From positions 652,903 through 716,902 of the forward strand of contig NZ_RJJR01000001.1 in assembly GCF_003721595.1 (NCBI RefSeq): a DNA stretch of 64,000 bases, written 5' to 3'. Made by a program: the position numbers and the translations under genes. Below, piece after piece: positions 52,879 through 62,116 of the stretch; the stretch's first letter is position 1, and the number at the start of each line of letters is the position of its first letter. The DNA comes from Hanamia caeni. Its GTDB lineage: Bacteria; Bacteroidota; Bacteroidia; Chitinophagales; Chitinophagaceae. A model generated the notes under the pieces. It was not told the origin of the DNA and did not search any database. It saw only the letters and a list, made by a program, of their open reading frames with translations.

Positions 52879-54138
52879 TTACAGAGATTTCAGGTATTCA
52901 GTAAGGTCAGCTTTTTCGGCGTCGCTTAACCTAAGATTTCTCTCCTGGTTGTATCTTGCCACTACATCAGCCAGGGTCTTTGCAGAACCATCGTGAAAAT
53001 AAGGCGGGTGTTGCCAAATACCTTTTAATGGGGTAACTCTCCATTGTTTGGTGGCCGACCGTTTTACATAATCTTTATCCAATGCTACCGATGCACTTTG
53101 AGGATGTAATTTTCCACCATCAGTAACATCAGTAAATAAAGGGCCGGAATGACAGCTTGCACACTTTCCTTTTCCAATAAAAAGCACTCTTCCCCGGGCA
53201 GCGGCAGCAGCATTAAAAGAATTAGCTGGCGGAGCCGGTGCTGAAATAGAATATTGATACGCTTGCAAAGCAGGCAGTTTATCGGTTACCAAATCATCAT
53301 TTTCCCTGTGATCAACTACCCAATTGTCAAGACGCGGATCAGCAAAATAACCGTGCCCATGCATTTGGGTAACCGCCACGTACCTGTTCCAATAAGCCAC
53401 AGGTCCTACAGGTTCATGTTCTACATCGCCATCACCGGTGAAAATCGCTTTAGGAATACCGTATAAGCCAAACGCAGGCGGGATGACAACCGGGTTACTC
53501 AGGCCGTCATGGTTAAACCTTGGGTCGTACATGCCAGTGCCCCACGAAGCGTAAGTTGCTTTCTGAGTCGGGGTTAAGGCCGGAGACAGAGAGATAATTA
53601 AACCCGGATTTAAATCTCTGTTGGGATATGCGTCCAGCCGGCTGCCTATACCGGGAGCGAATGAATTATCAACTGTTGAATGACAGAGTGCACAGGTAAT
53701 GCCCACTCTATCCAAATGCAACTTTCCATCTGCTCCCTTCCTAACTTCTCCTTTTACCCCAACAACGGCATTTAATGATATCAACGCAAGAGTTGTTTGT
53801 GGATCAGTGAGACTTACCGATCCGTCCTGTATACCGGCAACAACAGCGGCAGGTATAGCAGTAGCATCTACTTTTAAACCCACACTTAAGGCGGTAGTTG
53901 GGTCCACAGCGGTTTCTATCACTTTATTCATCTGTAACACATCTGTCCAGAACGTCTCATCACCGAAGGTCCAGTATCGAAATACCTGTTGCCCTTGTTT
54001 AACCAATTCCTGGTCCAATGGAGGTAAATCTAAACCGCCTTTTACGGGTGGAACGTGGCCAATATCACTTTTTGTACAACTAAAGAAACCTAACGTTGCG
54101 AGCAGCAGCAGCGCAGGAATCGCAAATTTTTTTTTCAT
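52879..54138 (-). CDS. Di-haem cytochrome c lipoprotein (cytochrome c peroxidase-like)
   Basis: The 419-residue protein has a lipoprotein signal with LGFFS before C21. Two CXXCH haem sites are visible: CALCH at 149-153 and CASCH near 325. The C-terminal WQHPPYFHDGSAKTLADVVA block is typical of di-haem cytochrome c peroxidase and MauG-like proteins, giving distal ligand candidates. It could reduce peroxide or pass electrons in the envelope; the electron partner is not seen. The long segment between the haem sites (about 170 residues, with ALTPTQKATYASWGTGMYDP) fits the di-haem family. It lies next to the ccsBA haem-attachment gene on the same strand. Confidence 0.85.
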   Translation of the reverse strand: MKKKFAIPALLLLATLGFFSCTKSDIGHVPPVKGGLDLPPLDQELVKQGQQVFRYWTFGDETFWTDVLQMNKVIETAVDPTTALSVGLKVDATAIPAAVVAGIQDGSVSLTDPQTTLALISLNAVVGVKGEVRKGADGKLHLDRVGITCALCHSTVDNSFAPGIGSRLDAYPNRDLNPGLIISLSPALTPTQKATYASWGTGMYDPRFNHDGLSNPVVIPPAFGLYGIPKAIFTGDGDVEHEPVGPVAYWNRYVAVTQMHGHGYFADPRLDNWVVDHRENDDLVTDKLPALQAYQYSISAPAPPANSFNAAAAARGRVLFIGKGKCASCHSGPLFTDVTDGGKLHPQSASVALDKDYVKRSATKQWRVTPLKGIWQHPPYFHDGSAKTLADVVARYNQERNLRLSDAEKADLTEYLKSL

Positions 54139-54514
54139 AAACTTTTTTTTTATTTATTGTGAAATAGAAGAATTTCCCTTGCTGAGATACTCAGTCAGGC
54201 TTACTGTTTATTAAGGATAGAGTTAATGAGATTCAATTAGGTTACAAAAACATGACAATAATTTTTGAACCCGTAAAGCTCAAAACAATTTTTAAAAAGC
54301 TGGGGATACACGCAGGAAGGGAAAGCTGGAGGCTTTTAGATTCAGATTAAGCTTATATGCAGTAAACAGATAAAGATGAACCACCAAACTAAGGCATATC
54401 CAAATAAAAATAAATTGCAGTATAATATTGTCAGATGAAGCTATGGGTTTCGTTTCATGAATCAAATAAACCAAACTTTAATTTGATAAAACAAGGAAGG
54501 TTTATTAACGTTTT
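54139..54514. other. Divergent gap between cytochrome and sulfatase genes
   Basis: The 376-base gap must hold the promoters of both flanking genes. I see a small inverted repeat CTGAG-ATA-CTCAG (54182-54194) but no clear TAnnTTTG box. A 60-codon minus-strand frame in it has no support. Confidence 0.4.
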
Positions 54515-56386
54515 TTGAAAAAAGCCGAACGTGATAATTATTACTTTCGCACTGTGAAAAAATATCGGCCTTACTTTTTCTACTTTTTATATTGGATTTT
54601 GTTTTTTATTGCCGCGAAAGTCGCTTTTTTATTTTATCATGCTCGTTTAACGGAAACACTAACCGGCATAGAAATCTTCAAAGTGTTTTTGTATGGCCTC
54701 AGAATGGACGCATCTTTCACCGCTTACATTTGCATCCTTCCTTTTCTTTTGTTTTTAATTAAATCTATTGTCCCCAATTTTCAAATTCAAAAGATAATTC
54801 GGATTTATACCTACGTGCTGGTAGTAATCATTTCATTTTTAATAATTGCCGACCTCGAATTATACAATGCATGGGGCTTTCGCATGGATTCCACACCACT
54901 TCAGTATTTCAAAACACCGGAAGAAATGGGCGCTACTATTTCCACTGCTCCTGTGTTCCTGCTGGCAATTATTTTTGTTTTTATCGCTGGAATTTTTATT
55001 TTTTTGTATAAAAAACGTTTTGACATTTTTTCCGCGTTTACTGTAAGACGTATCACTTTCTTCAGCATTTTTCTACCTCTTTTTTTATTGGCTTTTTTAT
55101 TTATTCCTATTCGCGGGGGCATTCAAAAAATCCCGATGAACATCAGTGATGCGTATTTTTCAGAGAAAATATTTGCAGATCATGCCGCTGTTAATTTACC
55201 CTGGAATGTTGTGTTTTCCATTCTGAACCGGCACAATCCTCACAATCCCTTTGACTATTTTCCGCCTCAAAAAGCAAAAGAGCTTGTGGAAAGTTTGTAT
55301 GCTACAGGCCCAAAAAGGATTCCTTCTATTTTGACGGTCGAAAAGCCCAATATTATCATTATCATTTTAGAAAGTTTTACCGCCAAATGGGTGGGATGCC
55401 TTGGCGGTGTGCCTGGCGTAACGCCCAACCTTGACAGCATAGCAGCCAACGGATTGCTGTTTACAAATATTTATGCAGCGGGCGACAGGAGCGAAAAGGG
55501 CCAGGTAGCCATTCTGAGCGGCTATCCAAACCAGGCAGTCACCTCCGTTATAAAAACGCCGACAAAAACAAGAAAGCTGCCCTCGATAAACCAATCACTT
55601 GCAAAAACCGGTTACCAGTCAAGCTTTACTTATGGCGGCGAGCTGGAATTTGCCAATATAAAATCTTATCTCATTAATATTAAAATGGAACAACTGACAG
55701 ATAAATATTCATTTCCCATTTCTGAACGCACTACCTCCTGGGGCGTGCATGACCAATATGTATTTGACTGGTTTTATAAAGATATTCAAAACAAAAAGCA
55801 GCCATTTTTTGCTACGCTTTTTACGCTCAGCAGCCACGAACCTTATGATGTACCGATGAAAACGAAATTTGAAGGAAGTGACCGGTCTTCGCTTTTTAAA
55901 AATTCAGTATATTATACAGATAGTATTGTCGGAAGTTTTATCAGGCAGTTTAAACAGCTTCCATTATGGAACAATACATTGATTGTAATGGTAGCTGACC
56001 ATGGCCATCCGCTGCCCGGTAATGACCCTAACGACCGGCCATCAAAGTTTCATATTCCTTTAATTTTTTCGGGCGGTGCACTTGCAATTCAGGGAAAGAT
56101 AGGTACGATAGGATCACAAACGGATATTGCTACCACACTTTTAGACCAGCTTCATCTGCCAGTCGATCAATTTAAGTGGGGTAAGGATTTGCTGGATTCT
56201 TCGGCTAAATCGTTTGCGTTTTATTCGTTCAATAACGGCTTTGGGTTTGTAACACCAAAGGGAACGGAAACTATGGATAATGTGTCGCGCAAGCCTATTT
56301 TTATTTCCCCCGGATTTGATACCTCTCAAATAAAATTTGGCAAAGCATACATGGAATATTCATACCAGGATTTTTTGAACCGTTGA
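54515..56386 (+). CDS. LTA-synthase-family sulfatase (phosphoglycerol transferase-like)
   Basis: The 623-residue protein has five hydrophobic helices in the first 210 residues (FFYFLYWILFFIAAKVAFLF; AYICILPFLLFLIKSIVP and others). An extracytoplasmic sulfatase/alkaline phosphatase domain follows (about 270-600; NIIIIILESFTAKWVG, VADHGHPLPG). In LTA-synthase relatives the nucleophile is Thr; the equivalent segment here is GDRSEKGQVAILSGYP with Ser326. Bacteroidota lack lipoteichoic acid, so a phosphoglycerol or phosphoethanolamine modification of envelope glycans is more likely. The frame opens with TTG 54515; GTG 54554 is an alternative, and no ATG is near. Confidence 0.85.
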   Translation: MKKAERDNYYFRTVKKYRPYFFYFLYWILFFIAAKVAFLFYHARLTETLTGIEIFKVFLYGLRMDASFTAYICILPFLLFLIKSIVPNFQIQKIIRIYTYVLVVIISFLIIADLELYNAWGFRMDSTPLQYFKTPEEMGATISTAPVFLLAIIFVFIAGIFIFLYKKRFDIFSAFTVRRITFFSIFLPLFLLAFLFIPIRGGIQKIPMNISDAYFSEKIFADHAAVNLPWNVVFSILNRHNPHNPFDYFPPQKAKELVESLYATGPKRIPSILTVEKPNIIIIILESFTAKWVGCLGGVPGVTPNLDSIAANGLLFTNIYAAGDRSEKGQVAILSGYPNQAVTSVIKTPTKTRKLPSINQSLAKTGYQSSFTYGGELEFANIKSYLINIKMEQLTDKYSFPISERTTSWGVHDQYVFDWFYKDIQNKKQPFFATLFTLSSHEPYDVPMKTKFEGSDRSSLFKNSVYYTDSIVGSFIRQFKQLPLWNNTLIVMVADHGHPLPGNDPNDRPSKFHIPLIFSGGALAIQGKIGTIGSQTDIATTLLDQLHLPVDQFKWGKDLLDSSAKSFAFYSFNNGFGFVTPKGTETMDNVSRKPIFISPGFDTSQIKFGKAYMEYSYQDFLNR

Positions 56387-56600
56387 CGGATATTGGTGCA
56401 TAGCAAAAGGGAAGTTTTTGATTTTTGTCATTATCTTTGATTTTCGATTCTTAATGGCAGAATTACTCAGATAGCTGCGAGTGGGCTTGTTGCCAAATTT
56501 ACACTGGATGGTTTAATAAAATATTAATGTAGATCCTCCGTTAAATCAACCAGGGGAATTAAAATAGGAGTCATTATAATTTTTAGAAAATTCTGTATCA

Positions 56601-56822
56601 ATGTATAAAATAAAAGATTTTATCGAGTGGCATGTTTTCGGTGTTTGCACCGCCATTGGAGAAAAAATGGGAATTGCCACCTCCGAAATCCGCCGCTATT
56701 TTATTTATGTATCTTTTCTCACCTTTGGCTCGCCGGTTATTTTTTATTTAATTCTCGCGTTCTGGATGAACATCAAAAATTATATCAAAAATTCGAGAAG
56801 AAATCCGCTGCGTTATTTGTAA
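56601..56822 (+). CDS. PspC-domain protein
   Basis: The 73-residue protein carries one PspC domain: an amphipathic start (YKIKDFIEWHVFGVCTAIGE), TSEIRRYFIYVSFLTFG and a membrane helix (SPVIFYLILAFWMNI). PspC-type proteins work in envelope-stress signalling or membrane protection; standalone small copies have no fixed role. The protein is a single-domain form with a basic C-terminal tail. It stands alone on the plus strand and no promoter box is evident. Confidence 0.85.
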   Translation: MYKIKDFIEWHVFGVCTAIGEKMGIATSEIRRYFIYVSFLTFGSPVIFYLILAFWMNIKNYIKNSRRNPLRYL

Positions 56823-56959
56823 ACTGTATGGGCCTTGTGCTTTGCTTTTCCTGTTGCAAAATATAAATAAAGAACATTTATCCGTTTACTGCCGCCGCCA
56901 TCAGGTAGAATATAAATCCGGCATAGTTGTTTTTTTACCGGAATTGAAAACGGCATAAA

Positions 56960-56985
56960 AAAAGGGCAACTTTCGCTGCCCTTTT
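56960..56985 (-). terminator. Rho-independent terminator of the cold-shock gene
   Basis: AAAAGGGCA (56960-56968) and TGCCCTTTT (56977-56985) form a 9-bp stem with an 8-base loop. On the minus strand the stem runs into a T-run (TTTTTTT overlapping the stem end) 20 bases past the csp stop. It may also act on the plus strand after the PspC gene. Confidence 0.8.
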
Positions 56986-57004
56986 GCAATTTGAAATATC
57001 GATT

Positions 57005-57208
57005 TTAGCCGATTAATTTCACATTAACGGCATTCATTCCTTTTTTGCCATTTTGCAAGTCGAATTCCACTTTGTCGTTTTCTTTAATTTCATCAATAAG
57101 TCCGCTTGCATGCACAAATGTCTCTTTTGAAGAATCATCGTGTTTGATAAAACCGAATCCTTTTTCGGAATTGAAAAATTTTACGGTTCCTGTGTTTTTG
57201 TTGTCCAT
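57005..57208 (-). CDS. Cold-shock domain protein (CspA family)
   Basis: A 67-residue single cold-shock domain. RNP1 is KGFGFIKHD (about 16-24) and RNP2 is TFVHAS (about 30-35). It binds single-stranded nucleic acids and acts as an RNA chaperone in the cytosol. Upstream on the minus strand a TACCTTCG sequence (57246-57239) resembles a weak -7 box. The terminator follows closely, so it is monocistronic. No long cold-shock 5' leader is obvious: the gap to the next gene is 104 bases and the candidate start of transcription is near the ATG. Confidence 0.95.
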   Translation of the reverse strand: MDNKNTGTVKFFNSEKGFGFIKHDDSSKETFVHASGLIDEIKENDKVEFDLQNGKKGMNAVNVKLIG

Positions 57209-57311
57209 TTTGTTTTGTTGTTTGTAAAAAATTAACCGCGAAGGTAATCTTTCTCAGCAAAAATGGGAATTTTGTTCTCTGATTTTAATCTTAATTAACA
57301 GGTAATTGTTT

Positions 57312-58073
57312 TTAGCCTTTATTATTTGGCGTTTTAACTGCCTCTGTTTTTTCTATTCTATCCCAGAAAGTGAAGTAAAGACCAAAATTGTATTTAAAAT
57401 ATTTATGATGCTGCGCGTGATGGGTGGCGCCAATTACCCATTTGCCCCACGAATTAAAAGATTTTTTTGGATAAATCTCGATATCAAGATGGTTGATGAC
57501 GCTGCTGAAAGTCATCAGAACGAGCAGGATGATAATGATAAAATAATGAATTGGTATAAAAATTAAAAGAACCGGTAAAAAAACGGCCTGTAGCAAAGCT
57601 TCCAGCGGATGAAATGAAAAAGCTGTGAACGGCGAAGCGATGTGGCTGTCGTGGTGAATTTTATGAACGATTTTATAAACAACCGGGATATGCATCCACC
57701 GGTGAATCCAATAATAATAAGTTTCCTGCAAAAGCATATAGATTAAAAGGCTTACGGGCAAATACCACCAGCCAAATAAATCAATTTTTGTATAAACTTT
57801 TGTATCGCCCTTTTGCCAAAGGATAACGGTGGCGACGCCCGCCATTGCAAAAATTATAGAACTGATTAAGCTGTATTTAATTTCTTTTTTAAATTGCCCT
57901 GGCTTATAACTTTTTTTATTAATTTTTTTGGCTTCATATTTTTTTCGAAACCAGCTATAGAAAATAAGATAAAATATTCCCGCCACTAAAAAATACCGCA
58001 GGGTAATCACCGTGAAGAAGGACACAGTAAGCACCAATGGCCAATAACCGGAAGCAAAATCGGGTAAATTCAT
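57312..58073 (-). CDS. Sterol desaturase / fatty acid hydroxylase family protein
   Basis: The 253-residue integral membrane protein has the di-iron His clusters of the fatty-acid hydroxylase superfamily: HRWMH (about residue 128), HKIHHDSH (about 139), and THHAQHHKY near 226. An N-terminal helix (VLTVSFFTVITLRYFLVAGI) and two further hydrophobic hairpins place it in the inner membrane. Family members hydroxylate or desaturate lipids and carotenoids; the substrate is unknown here. No carotenoid genes are adjacent. It is on the same strand as the csp gene, 104 bases upstream of it. Confidence 0.92.
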   Translation of the reverse strand: MNLPDFASGYWPLVLTVSFFTVITLRYFLVAGIFYLIFYSWFRKKYEAKKINKKSYKPGQFKKEIKYSLISSIIFAMAGVATVILWQKGDTKVYTKIDLFGWWYLPVSLLIYMLLQETYYYWIHRWMHIPVVYKIVHKIHHDSHIASPFTAFSFHPLEALLQAVFLPVLLIFIPIHYFIIIILLVLMTFSSVINHLDIEIYPKKSFNSWGKWVIGATHHAQHHKYFKYNFGLYFTFWDRIEKTEAVKTPNNKG

Positions 58074-58873
58074 TTTTTGTAAAATAGAGAAAATGATAAG
58101 TTTGTCAAAAGTAACGTTTAGGGTTTACCTGATTGTTAGAAAATACCAAATCAGGATATTTATTTGTTTACTGTAACACGTTTGCACACATTCTTTTTAA
58201 CGCTTCGAATAAACGTAGCCTAGGCGATTCAGCTCTGAATGTAAATTGAAGTGCACGTTGTTTTTAATTTTCCAGAAAATATTTTTCAAAACTTCTTTCC
58301 AGCATCCTTGCCCCCATAAGAAATATAAATCTGCAAAGGATTTACTGCAATCGTTTAAAAAAAAATTAACAAAAAATTGTTGTTATAATAAAAAAATCCT
58401 ATTTTTATTTTTTAAGAAATCGGTTGCAATGAAACAAACAGGCTTATTTTAAACATGGTATGCCCTTTGTTTACAAATTTTATAAAGTTTTTTTATGCAA
58501 TCGATAGCGCGAAAAATTTTGCTTGAGGTTTCACAACGTGTTATGATTTAGCTTGATATACAGCATGTCCTAAAAAGAATATTTGAGATGTTTTTCCTCT
58601 TCACGGGGAATAACTTTATTAATTAAAATAACAACTACTTTAAAATGAATAAGCTTTTTACCGGCTCCCCCATGGTTTGTTATATAGTGCTTTTATGGAT
58701 TAACAGGCACTGTTTGATTATTGGCTCATTAACATCTTCTTTCACCTATAAATAAAATTTTTTTTCACCAAACTTTTAAATGTATGAACAACACATAATT
58801 TTTAAGAATATAAAAAAATACGCTGAAAATAATCAGCTTTAAAAGCGTTTTTCCACACTAAACAAACATTATT
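58074..58873. other. 800-base gene-poor stretch upstream of susC
   Basis: This is very AT-rich DNA. A 68-codon frame (58246-58452) and a 36-codon frame (58645-58755, hydrophobic) have no supporting features. The 3' end holds a small hairpin in the susC leader (58822-58837). No anti-sigma/ECF or hybrid two-component gene is present. Confidence 0.45.
58822..58837 (+). promoter_or_regulatory. Hairpin in the susC leader
   Basis: GCTGA (58822-58826) and TCAGC (58833-58837) form a 5-bp stem. Just downstream AGCGTTTTT can pair with the preceding TACGCT, giving a terminator-like shape 20 bases before ATG 58874. Attenuation is possible; the stems are short. Confidence 0.3.
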
Positions 58874-61800
58874 ATGCGAAAAATCATTATTAAACATCCT
58901 ATTTTAAATAAGAGATTTTTAATTAAACATTCTCTTTTGCTTTTTTTTATTGCATGTTACCTAAGCTCATTTGCAAAAGAGAGCGGCAACGAAAACGGCC
59001 CTTCCATTTCAAAAAATATGGCTATAGCTATTCATGGTAAGGTTGTCGATGACAAAGGCGTTGCTCTTACAGGAGCTACCATTACTGAAAAAGGAACTAC
59101 AAACACCACATTAACAAATTCCAAAGGAGAATTTACTATTAATGTGCGTAATCAAAACTCAATACTTGTAATTTCCTATGTTGGTTACGTAACTCGAGAA
59201 GTGAGCCCATCCAGCTCCGGAAACGACCTGGTTGTTGAATTAACATCATCTGATGCATCATTGCAGACGGTAATCGTGGTTGGATATGGCACACAGAAAA
59301 AGGTGTCTTCTACGGCGGCAATCTCATCTGTAAAAGGAGAAGAATTAGCGCAGGCTCCTGTTGCCAATATTTCAAACGCACTTGCCGGCAGGGTATCCGG
59401 CGTAATAGTGAATGCGAATGGTGGACGGCCAGGTGCTGATAATTCAGATATTTACATCAGGGGTATCGGTACCAATGCGGTGGATAATAATGGGAAGAGT
59501 ACTGTCAAGCCTTTGATCGTTGTAGATGGTGTTATCAGGGATAACATCAGCCAGGTTGATCCAAATGCAATTGCCAGTGTAACGGTACTTAAAGATGCGG
59601 CTGCTGTTGCTCCGTATGGCCTTGGCGGAGCAAACGGAGTAATTCTTATTACCACTATAAGAGGTGTGAATTCTACCAAACCCACACTGACTTTTGGGGG
59701 CTATTATGGTGTTCAACAGCCGACCTATGTTCCTAAAATGCTTAGTGCAGTGGATTATATGCGTCTTCGAAATGAGGCTTTTCTTAATGAGCATCCGGGG
59801 AGTACGAATCTGCAATTTCCAGATAGTCTGATTAATAACTATACACAACTAAATAAGCAAAACCCCGATCTGCATCCGATTACTGACGCATACAATACAG
59901 TTGTAAATAAAAACGCGCCAATGTACCAGGCTGATATGCAGCTTCGCGGAGGTTCAAATCACGTACGCTACTTTGCAGGATTAGGTTATTATAACCAGAA
60001 GGGCTTGTTTGATCCCGTTGGTTATAATCGGTACAATTATAATGTTAACGTGGATGTAGATGTAACGCCAACAACCCTCGTTTCTTTATCAATAAATGGT
60101 TCTTACGAAAAAACAGATAATGTGGATGTGGCTTCCAGCACCGATAACCTTTTAAGGGGTGTCTATAAATTTGTTCCGATTCAACCTCTTCTATACAGCA
60201 ACGGTAAATGGGGAGAATTTGCCGGAAACGCGCCTTTAGGGGTTTTAAATTCCGGCGGTTATAATAATCAAAATACTACAAGTCTTTTGAGCACCATTGC
60301 CATCGAACAAAAGCTGTCGTTCATCAAGGGCCTAAGCGTTAAAGGTACATTTAGCTATGATCCTTACAACTTTTTCCAGAAGCAATGGCACAGGCCATTT
60401 TATTACTGGTCGCAGGATGTGAGCACTACTCCATATACGTACACTCAGGCAATTTCTACACAAGAAGGCGGTGCGGCCACTTATACATGGCTCAATGAAC
60501 ACTATTATCAAAACAATAGCTACACTTACGACGCCTACCTGAATTACCATAACACCTTTGGGAAAAGTGAAATAACCGGGCTGGTAGTAGCGGAAGCTAA
60601 AAATAATAAGCAGTTGGAATTCAATGCCCGCAGGAACAATTTTGCTGTCAATATTGATGAGCTTAGCCTTGGTAGCTCCGACAGAAAAGATTTTGATAAC
60701 GGTGGCGGATCGAGCACAGGAAGCCAGATAGGCTATGTTTATCGTCTAAACTATGGGTATGACAATAAGTACCTCTTTGAGGCTTCGGGCCGTTATGACG
60801 GGCACTACTATTTTGCTCCCGGAAGCCGGTGGGTATACTTTCCTGCTTTCTCAGTTGGATGGGTAGCCTCCAACGAGAAATTTATGCAATCGTTAAAAAA
60901 TCTTGACTATTTGAAATTCAGAGCTTCGTGGGGTAAATCAGGCGCCCTTGGGGGAGGACCTTTTCAATATTTGAGTGGATACAATCTTTATGGCCCTTCT
61001 TATGCATTTGGTAGCGGTACCCTGGTGCAGGGTTCATATACTGACTTGGAGCCAAATCCTAACATTACATGGGAAGTTTCAACCAAAACAGATATTGGTT
61101 TTGAAGCAAATTTATGGAGGGGTTTACTGAGAATCGAAGCAGATTACTTCGGTGAAAGACGCACCGGTATGTTACTTGCTCCACAGGTTACCGTTCCGGT
61201 TGAATATGGTTTGAACCTTGCCCAGCAAAATGCAGGCATTATGGAAAACCACGGGTTTGAAATTACATTAGGGTCGCAGAAAAGGCTTAGCAACGGACTT
61301 CAGCTTGGAATTGATGGAAACTTCAGTTACGCAAAGAATAAATTGATCCAGATTTACGAAACGCCGACCACCAAAAATAGTCCGAACCGTAGCAGAACAG
61401 GGCGTCCGTTCCAGACACAATTTGGATACCACTCACTTGGTTTATTTAGCACTGCTGATGACAAGAATAATGATGGCATTATCAATGGTGAAGATGGCTA
61501 TAATGTGGCTCAATTTGGCACCCTGCATCCCGGTGATATTAAATATGCTGATATAAGTGGCCCGGATGGAAAACCGGATGGAAAAATTGATTCCTATGAT
61601 GAAACAGTGATTGGTGATCCGACTATTCCGGCGATTGTGTATGGTGCAAATCTTACTGCTGCGTGGAAAGGCTTTGATCTGACCTTATTCTTCCAGGGGG
61701 CTGCTATGTCGAGCCGAAATGTACAAGGTTTTTACACTGTTCCTTTTTTCAATAATAACAGTAATTCTACTTACGAATATTATAATAACAGGTGGACACC

Positions 61801-62098
61801 AGACAACCAGGGCGCTAAATATCCAAGGGCTAACCAGAATCCCTACGCTAACAATACACAGTCAAGTGATTTCTGGATCGTTCAAACCAGTTATCTCAGG
61901 CTAAGGACTGCATCCATTGGATATACGTTACCTGAAAGTGCAAGCAAAAAAGTGGGAATGACAAGACTTAGACTATATGCAACCGGGCAAAATGTGTTTA
62001 CAGCAAGCAATCTTAAATTCACTGATCCGCAAACGAATGGTGAAACGGGATACCCGCTTATGAGGACATTTATTTTTGGTTTAAATGCTTCATTTTAA
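58874..62098 (+). CDS. SusC/RagA-family TonB-dependent outer membrane transporter
   Basis: The 1074-residue protein has an N-terminal signal region (MRKIIIKHPILNKRFLIKHS then LLLFFIACYLSSFAKES), a CarboxypepD_reg-like domain (about 50-130; HGKVVDDKGVALTGATITEK), the SusC plug signature (VVVGYGTQKKVSSTAAISSV at about 134, then RGIGTNAVDNNG and GVILITTIRG) and a large barrel ending FGLNASF. SusC transports glycans or peptides captured by SusD with TonB energy. The partner susD-like gene starts 19 bases after the stop. Substrate cannot be told; no glycoside hydrolase is in view within the window. The signal peptide has an unusually long basic n-region. Confidence 0.95.
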   Translation: MRKIIIKHPILNKRFLIKHSLLLFFIACYLSSFAKESGNENGPSISKNMAIAIHGKVVDDKGVALTGATITEKGTTNTTLTNSKGEFTINVRNQNSILVISYVGYVTREVSPSSSGNDLVVELTSSDASLQTVIVVGYGTQKKVSSTAAISSVKGEELAQAPVANISNALAGRVSGVIVNANGGRPGADNSDIYIRGIGTNAVDNNGKSTVKPLIVVDGVIRDNISQVDPNAIASVTVLKDAAAVAPYGLGGANGVILITTIRGVNSTKPTLTFGGYYGVQQPTYVPKMLSAVDYMRLRNEAFLNEHPGSTNLQFPDSLINNYTQLNKQNPDLHPITDAYNTVVNKNAPMYQADMQLRGGSNHVRYFAGLGYYNQKGLFDPVGYNRYNYNVNVDVDVTPTTLVSLSINGSYEKTDNVDVASSTDNLLRGVYKFVPIQPLLYSNGKWGEFAGNAPLGVLNSGGYNNQNTTSLLSTIAIEQKLSFIKGLSVKGTFSYDPYNFFQKQWHRPFYYWSQDVSTTPYTYTQAISTQEGGAATYTWLNEHYYQNNSYTYDAYLNYHNTFGKSEITGLVVAEAKNNKQLEFNARRNNFAVNIDELSLGSSDRKDFDNGGGSSTGSQIGYVYRLNYGYDNKYLFEASGRYDGHYYFAPGSRWVYFPAFSVGWVASNEKFMQSLKNLDYLKFRASWGKSGALGGGPFQYLSGYNLYGPSYAFGSGTLVQGSYTDLEPNPNITWEVSTKTDIGFEANLWRGLLRIEADYFGERRTGMLLAPQVTVPVEYGLNLAQQNAGIMENHGFEITLGSQKRLSNGLQLGIDGNFSYAKNKLIQIYETPTTKNSPNRSRTGRPFQTQFGYHSLGLFSTADDKNNDGIINGEDGYNVAQFGTLHPGDIKYADISGPDGKPDGKIDSYDETVIGDPTIPAIVYGANLTAAWKGFDLTLFFQGAAMSSRNVQGFYTVPFFNNNSNSTYEYYNNRWTPDNQGAKYPRANQNPYANNTQSSDFWIVQTSYLRLRTASIGYTLPESASKKVGMTRLRLYATGQNVFTASNLKFTDPQTNGETGYPLMRTFIFGLNASF

Positions 62099-62116
62099 CA
62101 ATAAAAACTAATAGAT

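Noticed and set aside
54292..54474. 60-codon minus-strand hydrophobic frame
   Set aside because: Random hydrophobicity in AT-rich DNA; no promoter or conserved motif.
58246..58452. 68-codon Lys/Phe-rich plus-strand frame
   Set aside because: Typical of translated poly-A/T rich intergenic DNA.
58645..58755. 36-codon frame starting MNKLFTGSPMVCYIVLL
   Set aside because: Hydrophobic and short enough to be chance; no start signal was found, so not called.
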